Part shown: positions 56,414 through 64,000 of the stretch, piece after piece | Layout of the letters: each line of letters begins with the position of its first letter | Position numbering within the stretch: the stretch's first letter is position 1 | Assembly: GCA_019745775.1 (NCBI GenBank) | Contig: JAIESR010000063.1 | Location: forward strand, 33,921-97,920 | Reading direction: 5' to 3' | Origin: Xanthobacteraceae bacterium | GTDB lineage: Bacteria; Pseudomonadota; Alphaproteobacteria; Rhizobiales; Xanthobacteraceae | Length of the DNA stretch: 64,000 bases | Notes under the pieces: model-generated | Databases searched by the model: none | Seen by the model: only the letters and a program-made list of their open reading frames with translations | What the model was told of the DNA's origin: nothing | Program-made: the position numbers and the translations under genes

Positions 56414-57676
56414 TTACGTCCCCTCCTGCCAGGACGACAGGTAGGTGCCCTGCTCCGCGGTTAGCGTGTCGATCACGACGTCCATGGCTTGCAGCTTCAG
56501 GCGAGCGACTTCACTGTCAATTTCTGGTGGCACGTCGTGGACCGCCTTGGCGAGGTCGGCGTGACGGGCACGGATGTGCGCGACGCTGAGCGCCTGGTTG
56601 GCGAAGCTCATGTCCATGACCGCTGACGGATGGCCTTCGGCAGCCGCAAGATTGACGAGACGGCCTTCCGCCAGAAGGCGGACGTGTCGCCCGTCCTTGA
56701 GACGATATTCTTCGACCGACGGTCGCGGCTGGGTGCGCTCGACCGCCCGCTGCCGCAGCGCCGGCAAGTTGATCTCAACGTCAAAGTGGCCGGCATTGGC
56801 AATGACGGCGCCATCCTTGATGACGTCAAAATGCGGGTCATCGACAACGTTCTTATCGCCGGTCGCCGTGACAATGAAATGGGATTCTGGCGCGGCCACG
56901 GCCATTGGCATGACGTGGAACCCGTCCATGAGCGCCTCCAGCGCCCGCACGGGGTCGACTTCCGTGACGATCACGCGCGCTCCTAAGCCGCGGGCGCGCA
57001 TCGCAATGCCCCGCCCACACCAGCCGTAGCCGGCGACCGTCACGGTCTTACCCGCCATGAGAAAATTGGTGGCCCGGATCAAGCCATCGAGAGTGCTCTG
57101 TCCGGTGCCGTAGCGGTTGTCGAACAGGTGCTTCGTCATCGCGTCGTTGACCGCAATGATCGGATAGCGCAGCGCTCCGGCGCGCGCCATGGCGCGAAGA
57201 CGCAGGACACCGGTCGTTGTCTCCTCCGTCCCGCCAAGGACTCCGTCGAGGAGGTGATGCCGGTGCTTGTGCAGTTCGCTCACGAGGTCCGCGCCATCAT
57301 CGAGTGTAATTTGCGGCCGGTGGTCGAGCGCGGCGTTTAGATGGCGGTAATAGTCGTCATGAGTTTCACCGCGGCGAGCGAACACTGAAATCCCGTGATG
57401 GACCAATGCCGCCGCGACATCGTCCTGGGTGCTCAGGGGATTGCTGGCGCAAAGTACCAGGTCGGCTCCTCCGGCGATCAGCACGCGGGCGAGATTTGCC
57501 GTCTCGGTGGTCACATGTAAGCATGCACTGATACGTGTATCACGGAGCGGTTTGTGACGCGTGAAGCGTTCAATCAGCGCGTGGACAACGGGCATTTCCG
57601 ACAACGCCCAATCGATGCGTTTGCGGCCGGCCTCCGCCAGCGCCAAATCGCTAACGTCGAATTTTTGTGCGCTCAT
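56414..57676 (-). CDS. S-adenosylhomocysteine hydrolase, short archaeal/Thermotoga type
   Basis: 420 aa from the ATG at 57676. Contains [50 protein letters not shown] and the NAD-binding [20 protein letters not shown]. It lacks the ~40-residue insert and the HYRY C-terminus of usual proteobacterial AhcY, ending instead YLSSWQEGT as in archaeal enzymes. Splits S-adenosylhomocysteine (or inosylhomocysteine) into homocysteine and the nucleoside. Probably acquired by transfer and additional to a housekeeping ahcY elsewhere. Convergent with the receiver gene, 1 bp between the two stops. Confidence 0.88.
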   Translation of the reverse strand: MSAQKFDVSDLALAEAGRKRIDWALSEMPVVHALIERFTRHKPLRDTRISACLHVTTETANLARVLIAGGADLVLCASNPLSTQDDVAAALVHHGISVFARRGETHDDYYRHLNAALDHRPQITLDDGADLVSELHKHRHHLLDGVLGGTEETTTGVLRLRAMARAGALRYPIIAVNDAMTKHLFDNRYGTGQSTLDGLIRATNFLMAGKTVTVAGYGWCGRGIAMRARGLGARVIVTEVDPVRALEALMDGFHVMPMAVAAPESHFIVTATGDKNVVDDPHFDVIKDGAVIANAGHFDVEINLPALRQRAVERTQPRPSVEEYRLKDGRHVRLLAEGRLVNLAAAEGHPSAVMDMSFANQALSVAHIRARHADLAKAVHDVPPEIDSEVARLKLQAMDVVIDTLTAEQGTYLSSWQEGT

Positions 57677-57840
57677 GACCACAGCAGAAGCTGGCGGTGC
57701 TTCTCCATTCTGCCAAACGACTTCCCTTTTCCGCGTGGGCCTTTCGGTCAATCTGCGCACGCCTTACGGTTGGCTTTGACCCATTGGCGGGCGACCCCAC
57801 GAAATCGAGTCAGTATCGCACGGAGCGGCCGTTCCGATGT

Positions 57841-57854
57841 TTGATTGAAATCAA
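57841..57854 (+). promoter_or_regulatory. Perfect FNR/FixK box upstream of the CBS-BON gene
   Basis: TTGAT-TGAA-ATCAA, ten of ten consensus positions. Its centre is 64 bp before the start codon, so a class II promoter would give a ~23-nt leader. Points to low-oxygen induction by the FixK-type regulator in this block. Confidence 0.85.
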
Positions 57855-57911
57855 AGAAGGAACCACCAGTGGGCGAAAGAATGAATTAATCGACCCGGGA
57901 GAGTTGGTGAC

Positions 57912-58607
57912 GTGAAAGCCCGCGATGTCATGGTGACGAATGTCATAACCGTCGACGCCGACACCGGCGTGCAGGATGCCGCCCGGGTCTTACTCGCCAG
58001 TCACATCAGCGCGGTACCAGTCATTGGAGATCGAGGTGAGCTGGTGGGCATTGTGAGCGAGGGCGATCTGATGCGGCGCGCCGAGACGGAGACCGAACGG
58101 CGGCGATCGTGGTGGCTCGATCTGCTAGCCGCGACGGATACCCTTGCAGCTGAATTCACGAAGGCTCACGGTCGGAAGGTGTCGGACGTCATGACTCGCG
58201 ATGTCGTGACGGTAGGACCGGATACGCCACTCGGCGAGATTGCCGAGCTCCTCGAGAAGCACCTGATCAAGCGTGTCCCCATCGTCGAAAACGGAAAGGT
58301 CGTCGGCATGGTGAGCCGCGCGAATATCCTCCAGGCATTCGCGAGTCTTCCAAGCAGGATCGATTCGACCACGAGTCTCGATGATCTTAAGGTCCGCGAG
58401 AGGGTGGTGGCGCGTCTGCAAGGCCAGAAGTGGGCCGAGCCCTGGCCGCTCAACGTTATCGTGCATGAAGGAACGGTCGAGCTCTGGGGCATGGTCGATT
58501 CAGACGCCGTGAGAAGAGCAATCGGCGTCGCAGTGGAAGAAACAGAGGGCGTCCGCGCCGTGCGTAACAATCTGGTTGTCCGTCCAATTCTCACCTATGA
58601 TCATTAG
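57912..58607 (+). CDS. CBS-pair and BON domain protein
   Basis: 231 aa, cytosolic. Two CBS motifs (ARDVMVTNVITVDADTGVQD, residues ~3-60; VSDVMTRDVVTVGPDTPLGE, ~93-150) followed by a BON domain (NVIVHEGTVELWGMVDSDAV, ~175-220). CBS pairs bind adenosine nucleotides and act as energy sensors; BON usually binds lipid or membrane. Such proteins are common in rhizobial microoxic and stress regulons but targets are unknown. Preceded by a perfect FixK box. Confidence 0.9.
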   Translation: MKARDVMVTNVITVDADTGVQDAARVLLASHISAVPVIGDRGELVGIVSEGDLMRRAETETERRRSWWLDLLAATDTLAAEFTKAHGRKVSDVMTRDVVTVGPDTPLGEIAELLEKHLIKRVPIVENGKVVGMVSRANILQAFASLPSRIDSTTSLDDLKVRERVVARLQGQKWAEPWPLNVIVHEGTVELWGMVDSDAVRRAIGVAVEETEGVRAVRNNLVVRPILTYDH

Positions 58608-58760
58608 ACGTTGGACGCCCAGTTGCTCTGGGCTCGCGTAAACACACTTCCACTGGATTAGATGCTCGTCGAGAACTGATACCTTGTTCACGGAATTCTT
58701 GTGTACCAGACAGCATAGTGGCGGCACGGTGCCGTTTCAGCTGCCTCGGCCTGTATCAAG

Positions 58761-59000
58761 TCAATGCGGCGACTTTGGACCACCGTAACAGCGATGCGGG
58801 TATGGCGCGGGCTGCAGACGCGTGCCGTGAGTACTGGCCCATGCCCCGTTTCGGCCGTCGGCAAAGGGAGTCGCCTGGCTCTTTTTCAGCAATTCCATGC
58901 GATTGAGCCAGTCGGTGCCGTTCATTCCGGCGAACGCCGGGGCAGCACCCGCCACTGTCAGAGCAATTGCAAGCGCTATGAGGGTGTTGGATCCCGGCAT
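58761..59000 (-). CDS. Small secreted protein
   Basis: 79 aa with AAGGA 5 nt before the ATG and a clear signal peptide (TLIALAIALTVAGAAPAFA). The mature part is ~54 residues, rich in Asn/Gly/His, with one Cys (HRCYGGPKSPH) near the end. No family recognised. TTAATGTACGTCAA (59076-59063, minus strand), a FixK-like palindrome with one half-site mismatch, lies ~63 bp upstream. Confidence 0.7.
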   Translation of the reverse strand: MPGSNTLIALAIALTVAGAAPAFAGMNGTDWLNRMELLKKSQATPFADGRNGAWASTHGTRLQPAPYPHRCYGGPKSPH

Positions 59001-59274
59001 GTTGTCCTTCTATAGTCGCAGCATGCAGCGTGACACACATACCTGGTGGCCTCTGACTTTGTTTGACGTACATTAACCGATTTCGAAAATAACAATCGCG
59101 CACATTGCCAGATCAGTTGGGCAGTTCGGATGGTAAAGACTCCGGTACCGCCTGATCGTGAGTTTGGCTGGCTAGAGCCTGCGGTTGATCAGCGGTCGAC
59201 GGCAGACTGGTCAACGAGCGCGAGACCGTCGCCTTCTTCTGCGGGAGGAAGGGGCAGCGAGCAGAGCCGCGGCC

Positions 59275-60597
59275 TCAGCCGTGCTCATGGGGATGTCTGC
59301 GGGCTCTGATGGCCGCCTGCGTCGTGGCTTGATGAGCCGAGGATGTTGGATGCGAGTCTGCAACAGCTTCCAAGCCCTCCGCTTTTTGATTTTGGACGAG
59401 GAGCTGCGGCAAACCCACGCTTGCCGTGATACCGGCCAAGACGACAACGGCGGTGACGGTAAACGCCGCGCCGGGCAGAAGCGGGACGTCGAACAACAAG
59501 CCGCCAGCCGCTGAGCCAAGCGCCTGTCCGAGGCTCGTCGCCGCGGTCACGCGGCCAAGATCGGCGCCTTGTGTCTCTCCGGCACCCAACGATACCCAAT
59601 AGGTGACAATCGGCGACAGGATGCCGGCGCTCGCCGCGACCAAAGCCACGGCGATGCTCATCGTGATTGAGGTGCTGGTGAACGGAACCGCGACAAGGCC
59701 GATCGCCAGAATCGCCAATCCAGGCGTGAGGAACCAGCGCGTCCGTTCAGGCCTGATGAGCGGCGAAAACACCAGCGCCTGAACGACGAACATCACGAGA
59801 CTGCACTCGGCGAACATCATGCCGATCTGAGAGGCATCCATGCCAAGGATTTGCTTGCCGCGCAACGACAGTCCGACTTCGAACGCGCCGATAGCCACGG
59901 CGGTCACGAATGCAATACTCCATAAACGCAGCATGACCGCTCGGTCGACTTGTTTCTCAGCCGCTGGTGTTTGGTGCCCCTCTCGTTGCACCGCGCGGGG
60001 GACGAGACCCCAGATCATCAAAGCGGCCAGAAGCGCGAGGCCGGAGGTCGCGACGAAGGGTGCGGAAAATGCTCGCTCGGCGGCGCTGGCAAAGAGCTCG
60101 CGGGACAGCCGCACGACGAGGCCACCCAGCAGGGGGCCGACGAAGAAGCCGGCCGTGCCCGCAATGCTGATCAGTGCAAAACGTCGAGCCCGCCATTCTT
60201 TCGAGGGGGCGTGATCACCGATGAGGGCATAGGCCACCGGTGTAATCGCTGCTGCGAACATGCCGTCGAGGAATCGACCCAAATAGAGCAGCGCGAGGCT
60301 TTCGACGAGAGCGAACAGGGCCACTGTGGTGGCAAACCCTGTGAGCCCCAGCAAGATCACTGGGCGGCGCCCCCACCGGTCCGAAGCCATGCCCCAGAGC
60401 GGCGCGAACAGAAAGATGGCAAGGATGTAGGTCCCGGTCAGCAGGCCGGTATGCCACGACAGGCTCGTAGCATCCGTCGTACCGGCGAGCCGCTCTATCA
60501 GGAACGGCAGGATGGGCAATACGATGCCATAGCCAACGGTGATCGCGAACATCGCGAGCAGCAGGGCAGAGAGCCCGACCCAGGACAGCGGCTGCAA
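59275..60597 (-). CDS. MFS transporter (drug/metabolite exporter type)
   Basis: 440 aa with twelve hydrophobic segments and the MFS motif A in PLWGMASDRWGRRPVILLGL. The chosen start is a TTG at 60597, because GGGGGAGG lies 6 nt upstream and no ATG or GTG fits; homology (LSWVGLSALLLAMFAITVGYG) starts right after it. Start is 16 bp past the stop of the metal ATPase gene, so the two are co-transcribed. TetA-like in outline, but a drug cannot be named; co-location with a metal pump hints at metal or siderophore export. Confidence 0.88.
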   Translation of the reverse strand: MQPLSWVGLSALLLAMFAITVGYGIVLPILPFLIERLAGTTDATSLSWHTGLLTGTYILAIFLFAPLWGMASDRWGRRPVILLGLTGFATTVALFALVESLALLYLGRFLDGMFAAAITPVAYALIGDHAPSKEWRARRFALISIAGTAGFFVGPLLGGLVVRLSRELFASAAERAFSAPFVATSGLALLAALMIWGLVPRAVQREGHQTPAAEKQVDRAVMLRLWSIAFVTAVAIGAFEVGLSLRGKQILGMDASQIGMMFAECSLVMFVVQALVFSPLIRPERTRWFLTPGLAILAIGLVAVPFTSTSITMSIAVALVAASAGILSPIVTYWVSLGAGETQGADLGRVTAATSLGQALGSAAGGLLFDVPLLPGAAFTVTAVVVLAGITASVGLPQLLVQNQKAEGLEAVADSHPTSSAHQATTQAAIRARRHPHEHG

Positions 60598-60613
60598 ATT
60601 GAACCTCCCCCAG

Positions 60614-62956
60614 TCAGGCGGTCGCCTGGGCCGGACGCAACGCCGGCTGATGCGTGCTCCGCCGCGTAATGCCAGCGAGGTTGGTGCGCTTGAGCATGAG
60701 CGCGTTGATCGCAACCAGAGCCGAGCTTCCCGACATGGCCAGCGCGGCAATCTCGGGGCTGAGCAGAAACGGATAGAAGACGCCGGCAGCGAGCGGAAAG
60801 GCGATGACGTTGTAGCCGACAGCCCACCACAGATTCTGGTGCATCTTACGCAACGTCGCACGGGAAAGCTCGACGGCACCGACGACGTCATACGGATCGC
60901 TCTTCATCAGCACCACATCAGCGCTCTCGATCGCGACGTCTGTCCCGGCACCGATGGCGAAGCCGACGTCTGCCTGCGTGAGCGCCGGCGCGTCATTGAC
61001 GCCGTCGCCGACCATTCCGACCTTCTTGCCCTGCGCCTGTAGTTCCTTGACCTTGCTGGCCTTCTGACCCGGCAGGACATCGGCGAGCACGATGTCGAGG
61101 CCGAGGTCGCGCGCGATGCGTTCGGCCGTGCCGGCGTTGTCGCCGGTCAGCATGGCGACCTGAACGCCTCGTTCGCGCAGTTTGGCGACGGTGGCCTTTG
61201 CGGTCGGCCGCGGTGCGTCGGCAATGGCAATCAAGCCGATCAGCTTGCTGGCCCTCGCCACGTGAACCACGGTGCGGCCGGCGCCTTGCAGCCGCTGGGC
61301 TTCTGCTGCGAGTTCGCCGAGATCAAACTTCTGGGCGTCCATCAGTCGACGATTTCCCAAAAATACGCGCTCTCCATCGATCTCCGCTCGTGCCCCCATG
61401 CCCTCGATGTTCTCGAAGCCCCTCTGCTTGGGAACGGCAAGGCCCTGCGCACGTCGCACGATGGCCTGCGCCAGGGGGTGATCGGAACCCTGCTCAACGG
61501 ACGCAGCACTGGTCAGCACAGCGTCTACCGTCGTGCCTTTGGCGGTGACAACGTCGACGACTTCCGGCTGACCGACGGTGAGCGTGCCGGTCTTGTCAAA
61601 GATGATGACGTCGAGCTTGGTCGCATCCTCCAAGGCCGCGGCGTTCTTGAACAAGATGCCATTCATGGCGCCGAGACCGGTGCCCACCATGATCGCCATC
61701 GGGGTTGCGAGCCCAAGCGCGTCCGGACAGGCAATCACGAAGACTGTAATCGTGAGCGTCATGGCGAACAGCAAGGGCTGGCCGATCCACCAAAACCAGA
61801 CGGTAAAGGTCATGAGACCAATGACGATGGCGGCGAGGACAAGCCACTGCGAGGCGCGGTCGGCCAGCAACTGAGCCGGCGCCTTGGAGTTCTGCGCCTC
61901 CTGCACCAGCTTGACGATCTGCGCCAATGCGGTGTCCGCTCCAACCTTGGTGGCGGTGTAACGGAAAGTGCCGCTCTTGTTGATCGTCGCCCCAATCACG
62001 CTGTCCCCGGGCTTCTTGCTGACCGGCATCGATTCCCCCGTCAGCATCGACTCGTCCACCAGTGAACTGCCTTCCGTCACGGTTCCGTCGACCGGAATCT
62101 TGTTGCCCGGCCGGATCACCACGGTGTCGTTTACCAGGACCTCGGCCGTCGGTATCTCCACCTCGCGACCGTCCCGCAACACGGTCGCCATCGGCGGTGC
62201 CAGATCCAGCAAGGCCCGGATCGCTTCCGACGCGCCTGCTCGCGCCCGCATCTCGAGCCAGTGGCCGAGCAAAATGAAAACCAGAAGCACGGCGGATGCC
62301 TCGTAGAACTGCTCGCCCTTGAAAAAGAAGGTGGCGCCGATGCTGAACAGGTAGCCCGTCCCGACGCTGAGGAGGACCAGCACCGCCATATTGAGGATTC
62401 CGTTTCGAAGCGCCCGAACGGCGGCAACGACGAAGGGCCAGGATGGATAGAGGATCGCCGCGGTGGCGAAAAAGAACAGCCAAAGGTCGAGCTCCAGCCC
62501 GAACGGTGGCGCCGGCGGGGTAAACATGTTGCCCATTGGCGAGTAGATGAAGATCGGCACCGTGAAGATCAGGCTGATCCAGAAGCGGTTGCGCATGTCG
62601 CGCACCATCGCCTGCATGTCCATGCCGGCACCGTGGCCCATCTCATGAGCCGTGTCGTGTGACATCGGCATGGCGGGTGCTGCCGCAGCCGACACTCCGG
62701 CCAGCGCGTGCCCGGGATGCGGTTCGCACACATGCTTGGGCAGGACCTGGCCGGTGCAGTGGAAGCCGCACTCGTTGATCTTGTCCTTGAGCGCCGCGAC
62801 GTTCGTGACGGTCTCGTCATACTCGACCGTCGCGCTACTGGAGGCGGTGCTGGCGGTTGCCCGTCGAACCCCGGGTATGCGGCCGAGCTGCTTCTCGACC
62901 CCCTGGTAGTCGAGCATGGACAGCATGCCGCCCACATCAAGAGTGGCTGTTTTCAT
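60614..62956 (-). CDS. P1B-type metal-transporting ATPase with CPD motif
   Basis: 780 aa from the ATG at 62956 (GAGG upstream). Order: an N-terminal HMA-like domain whose usual CxxC is lost ([17 protein letters not shown]), a His/Met-rich linker (residues ~75-120, with HVCEPHPGH and [14 protein letters not shown]), then the ATPase core with [34 protein letters not shown] and [12 protein letters not shown]. The intramembrane motif is CPD instead of CPC (Cu+) or CPH (CopB), so the ion is uncertain; copper is the first guess. Upstream lies a Cys/His mini-protein and downstream an MFS pump. Confidence 0.9.
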   Translation of the reverse strand: MKTATLDVGGMLSMLDYQGVEKQLGRIPGVRRATASTASSSATVEYDETVTNVAALKDKINECGFHCTGQVLPKHVCEPHPGHALAGVSAAAAPAMPMSHDTAHEMGHGAGMDMQAMVRDMRNRFWISLIFTVPIFIYSPMGNMFTPPAPPFGLELDLWLFFFATAAILYPSWPFVVAAVRALRNGILNMAVLVLLSVGTGYLFSIGATFFFKGEQFYEASAVLLVFILLGHWLEMRARAGASEAIRALLDLAPPMATVLRDGREVEIPTAEVLVNDTVVIRPGNKIPVDGTVTEGSSLVDESMLTGESMPVSKKPGDSVIGATINKSGTFRYTATKVGADTALAQIVKLVQEAQNSKAPAQLLADRASQWLVLAAIVIGLMTFTVWFWWIGQPLLFAMTLTITVFVIACPDALGLATPMAIMVGTGLGAMNGILFKNAAALEDATKLDVIIFDKTGTLTVGQPEVVDVVTAKGTTVDAVLTSAASVEQGSDHPLAQAIVRRAQGLAVPKQRGFENIEGMGARAEIDGERVFLGNRRLMDAQKFDLGELAAEAQRLQGAGRTVVHVARASKLIGLIAIADAPRPTAKATVAKLRERGVQVAMLTGDNAGTAERIARDLGLDIVLADVLPGQKASKVKELQAQGKKVGMVGDGVNDAPALTQADVGFAIGAGTDVAIESADVVLMKSDPYDVVGAVELSRATLRKMHQNLWWAVGYNVIAFPLAAGVFYPFLLSPEIAALAMSGSSALVAINALMLKRTNLAGITRRSTHQPALRPAQATA

Positions 62957-63023
62957 GCCCTTGTTCCTCTTATAAGAGCCGGCCGACCTTGCTGCTTTCA
63001 CCTTCGCCCGGCGCTGTGGCTCG

Positions 63024-63233
63024 TTAGGTTGCCGGGGGGCTGTCCTTGGTCCCGCAGCAACAGGACGACTTGGCGGGCTTGGATGGCTCCGCGGGTGCGT
63101 GATGGTCGTGATCGACACGGTTTGAGGTGTCGGTCTGCGATTCCACCGCAGCCTCACCGCCGCAGCATCCATGCTTGGGGGTGTGAGCGGTGGTGCTCGG
63201 ACGCTTCGGATCGGTCGTGGTCTTGACAGTCAT
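63024..63233 (-). CDS. Cys/His-rich mini-protein
   Basis: 69 aa with AGAGGAG 8 nt before the ATG. No hydrophobic core; contains [13 protein letters not shown] and KSSCCCGTK separated by Thr/Pro-rich linkers. Two Cys clusters and one His cluster suggest a small metal chelator or chaperone (Cu, Zn or similar). Placed 68 bp before the P1B ATPase on the same strand, so probably in its operon. No named family recognised. Confidence 0.72.
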   Translation of the reverse strand: MTVKTTTDPKRPSTTAHTPKHGCCGGEAAVESQTDTSNRVDHDHHAPAEPSKPAKSSCCCGTKDSPPAT

Positions 63234-63323
63234 GAATCTACTCCTCTTTGGTCATCGATGCGCGCGGAATTGCGGGCACGAAACCGTCAAATTCCCATTA
63301 TTCACGATTGTCGATCGGGCTCT

Positions 63324-63337
63324 TTAATCCATATCAA
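63324..63337 (-). promoter_or_regulatory. FNR/FixK-like box upstream of the metal genes
   Basis: Minus strand TTGAT-ATGG-ATTAA, nine of ten positions of TTGAT-N4-ATCAA, 91 bp before the mini-protein start. Consistent with low-oxygen control of the metal pump operon. Confidence 0.5.
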
Positions 63338-63487
63338 TTCGACGTCGATTGAAGCACCAGCTCAGCAAAGCAGCACGCGGGTCGATAGGCAACGCGTAGG
63401 GGACCGCGGGGCCGCATCGTGGCTAGCAGGTATCACGGATCTGGCGCGACCTAACGGTCGCGCTTCGGCCGGGTCCGTTCGTACTCG

Positions 63488-63672
63488 TCAGCGGGTCTGT
63501 GAGTTACGGGTCGCACGATCCTCTGCCTTCTTGGCATAACGGTCGGGAGCTGCCCGGAATTTCTCCTGGCACGATCTTGAGCAGAAATAATAGGTCTGCC
63601 CTTTCCAGACCTCGCGTGCCGCAGCCTGTTCGCTCTCGATCGTCATGCCGCAGACCGGATTGGTACTTGCAT
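63488..63672 (-). CDS. YHS-domain protein with out-of-frame start
   Basis: The body codes NPVCGMTIESEQAAAREVW then GQTYYFCSRSCQEKFRAAP, a complete YHS metal-binding domain of ~55 aa (Cys ligands in VCGM and FCSRSC), ending at 63488. An ideal start (AAGAGGAG then ATG at 63672) is present, but it is in the +1 frame: translation from it would stop after nine codons. The only in-frame ATG (63646) would lose the VCG ligand. A one-base indel within codons 2-4, in the genome or the assembly, would restore the gene. Confidence 0.7.
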
Positions 63673-63686
63673 CTCGGTCACTCCTC

Positions 63687-64000
63687 TTAGTGGAACACCA
63701 TGCCTTCGATATGGAACCCGCCGTCGACATGCAGCACCTCGCCCGTGACAGCTGTGGTGTAGTCGCTGGCGAGCAAGAGGGCCGTGCGGCCGACTTCGCA
63801 AGACTCCACCGTGCGCCGGAGCGGCGCTTTGCTGACCGACTCGTTGAGAAGCTCGTCAAAATGCGCGATCCCAGACGCCGCACGCGTCGCAACGGCGCCG
63901 GCGGAGATCGCATTGACGCGGATCCCCTTGGGACCGAGTTCGTGGGCAAGGTAGCGCACGGACGCCTCCAACGCCGCTTTGACCGGGCCCATCACGTTGT
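63687..64000 (-). CDS. fabI: FabI-type enoyl-ACP reductase, C-terminal part (cut by window edge)
   Basis: The last ~104 codons are present. VMGPVKAALEASVRYLAHEL carries the Lys of the FabI active site, followed by GPKGIRVNAISAGAVATRAAS and TGEVLHVDGGFHIEGM, the FabI end. Reduces enoyl-ACP in fatty-acid synthesis. The start is to the right of the window. The YHS gene begins 14 bp after its stop. Likely a second copy, carried by the accessory block, beside a housekeeping FabI. Confidence 0.88.
   Translation of the reverse strand, partial: NVMGPVKAALEASVRYLAHELGPKGIRVNAISAGAVATRAASGIAHFDELLNESVSKAPLRRTVESCEVGRTALLLASDYTTAVTGEVLHVDGGFHIEGMVFH

Noticed and set aside
59275..60597. Naming the MFS gene as tetracycline pump tetA
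   Set aside because: Only general MFS motifs are visible; a drug specificity cannot be supported.

Overview
The window is high-GC alphaproteobacterial DNA, most likely from the Hyphomicrobiales (Bradyrhizobium / Rhodopseudomonas / Rhodoplanes-like). The evidence is FixL-FixJ with a FixK-type regulator, a RegB/RegA-type redox pair, MmcB, many orphan tripartite-tricarboxylate (Bug/TctC) binding proteins, an intracellular PHA depolymerase, and several families of rhizobial intergenic palindromic repeats.

Layout. 0-4.6 kb: the end of a macro-domain gene, then a minus-strand acyl-CoA module (class III CoA-transferase, acyl-CoA dehydrogenase, MaoC hydratase, SDR dehydrogenase). 4.7-9.1 kb: four packed minus-strand genes, all of the C-terminal (catalytic) MetE fold. 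9.2-17.3 kb: aromatic catabolism on the minus strand: a metallo-beta-lactamase-fold hydrolase, ligC-ligB-ligA (protocatechuate 4,5-cleavage), a DUF1772 membrane protein, ligI (PDC hydrolase), then pcaF, catJ and catI (3-oxoadipate thiolysis). 17.5-25.2 kb: a thioesterase, an amidohydrolase, mutS and three TTT binding proteins. 25.2-48.8 kb: mainly housekeeping genes: glnD, a Gly/Met-rich secreted protein, a PBP1A-type synthase, an epimerase, a DUF4166 gene without a visible start, a YgjP-like metalloprotease, phaZ, an ABC-2 exporter, phenylalanine hydroxylase, the regB/regA pair, two more TTT receptors, RidA, mmcB, mtnA, TauE and gcdH.

At 48.9 kb the character changes. A tRNA-Arg(CCG) gene that keeps only its 5' two-thirds is followed 263 bp later by a complete tRNA-Arg(CCG). 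Beyond it lies a block that looks like an accessory microoxic/stress island: a Pat-like CoA-ligase/GNAT fusion, a fixK-type regulator, fixL-fixJ, a receiver-only regulator, an archaeal-type S-adenosylhomocysteine hydrolase, a CBS-BON protein, a small secreted protein, an MFS pump, a P1B metal ATPase with a CPD (not CPC) core motif, a Cys/His-rich mini-protein, a YHS-domain gene whose start is out of frame, and the end of fabI. FNR/FixK-type palindromes precede the CBS-BON gene (perfect TTGAT-N4-ATCAA) and the receiver gene (TTGA-N6-TCAA), with weaker ones near the metal genes, so FixLJ-FixK probably controls part of the block.

How the genes work together. LigAB opens protocatechuate or gallate-like rings, LigC oxidises the semialdehyde to 2-pyrone-4,6-dicarboxylate (PDC) and LigI hydrolyses PDC; LigU/J/K are not recognised here. 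CatIJ and PcaF are the last two steps of the other (3-oxoadipate) branch. The least explained features are the four-gene MetE-core array, the basic tails on LigA and LigB, and the CPD-type ATPase with its small metal-binding partners.
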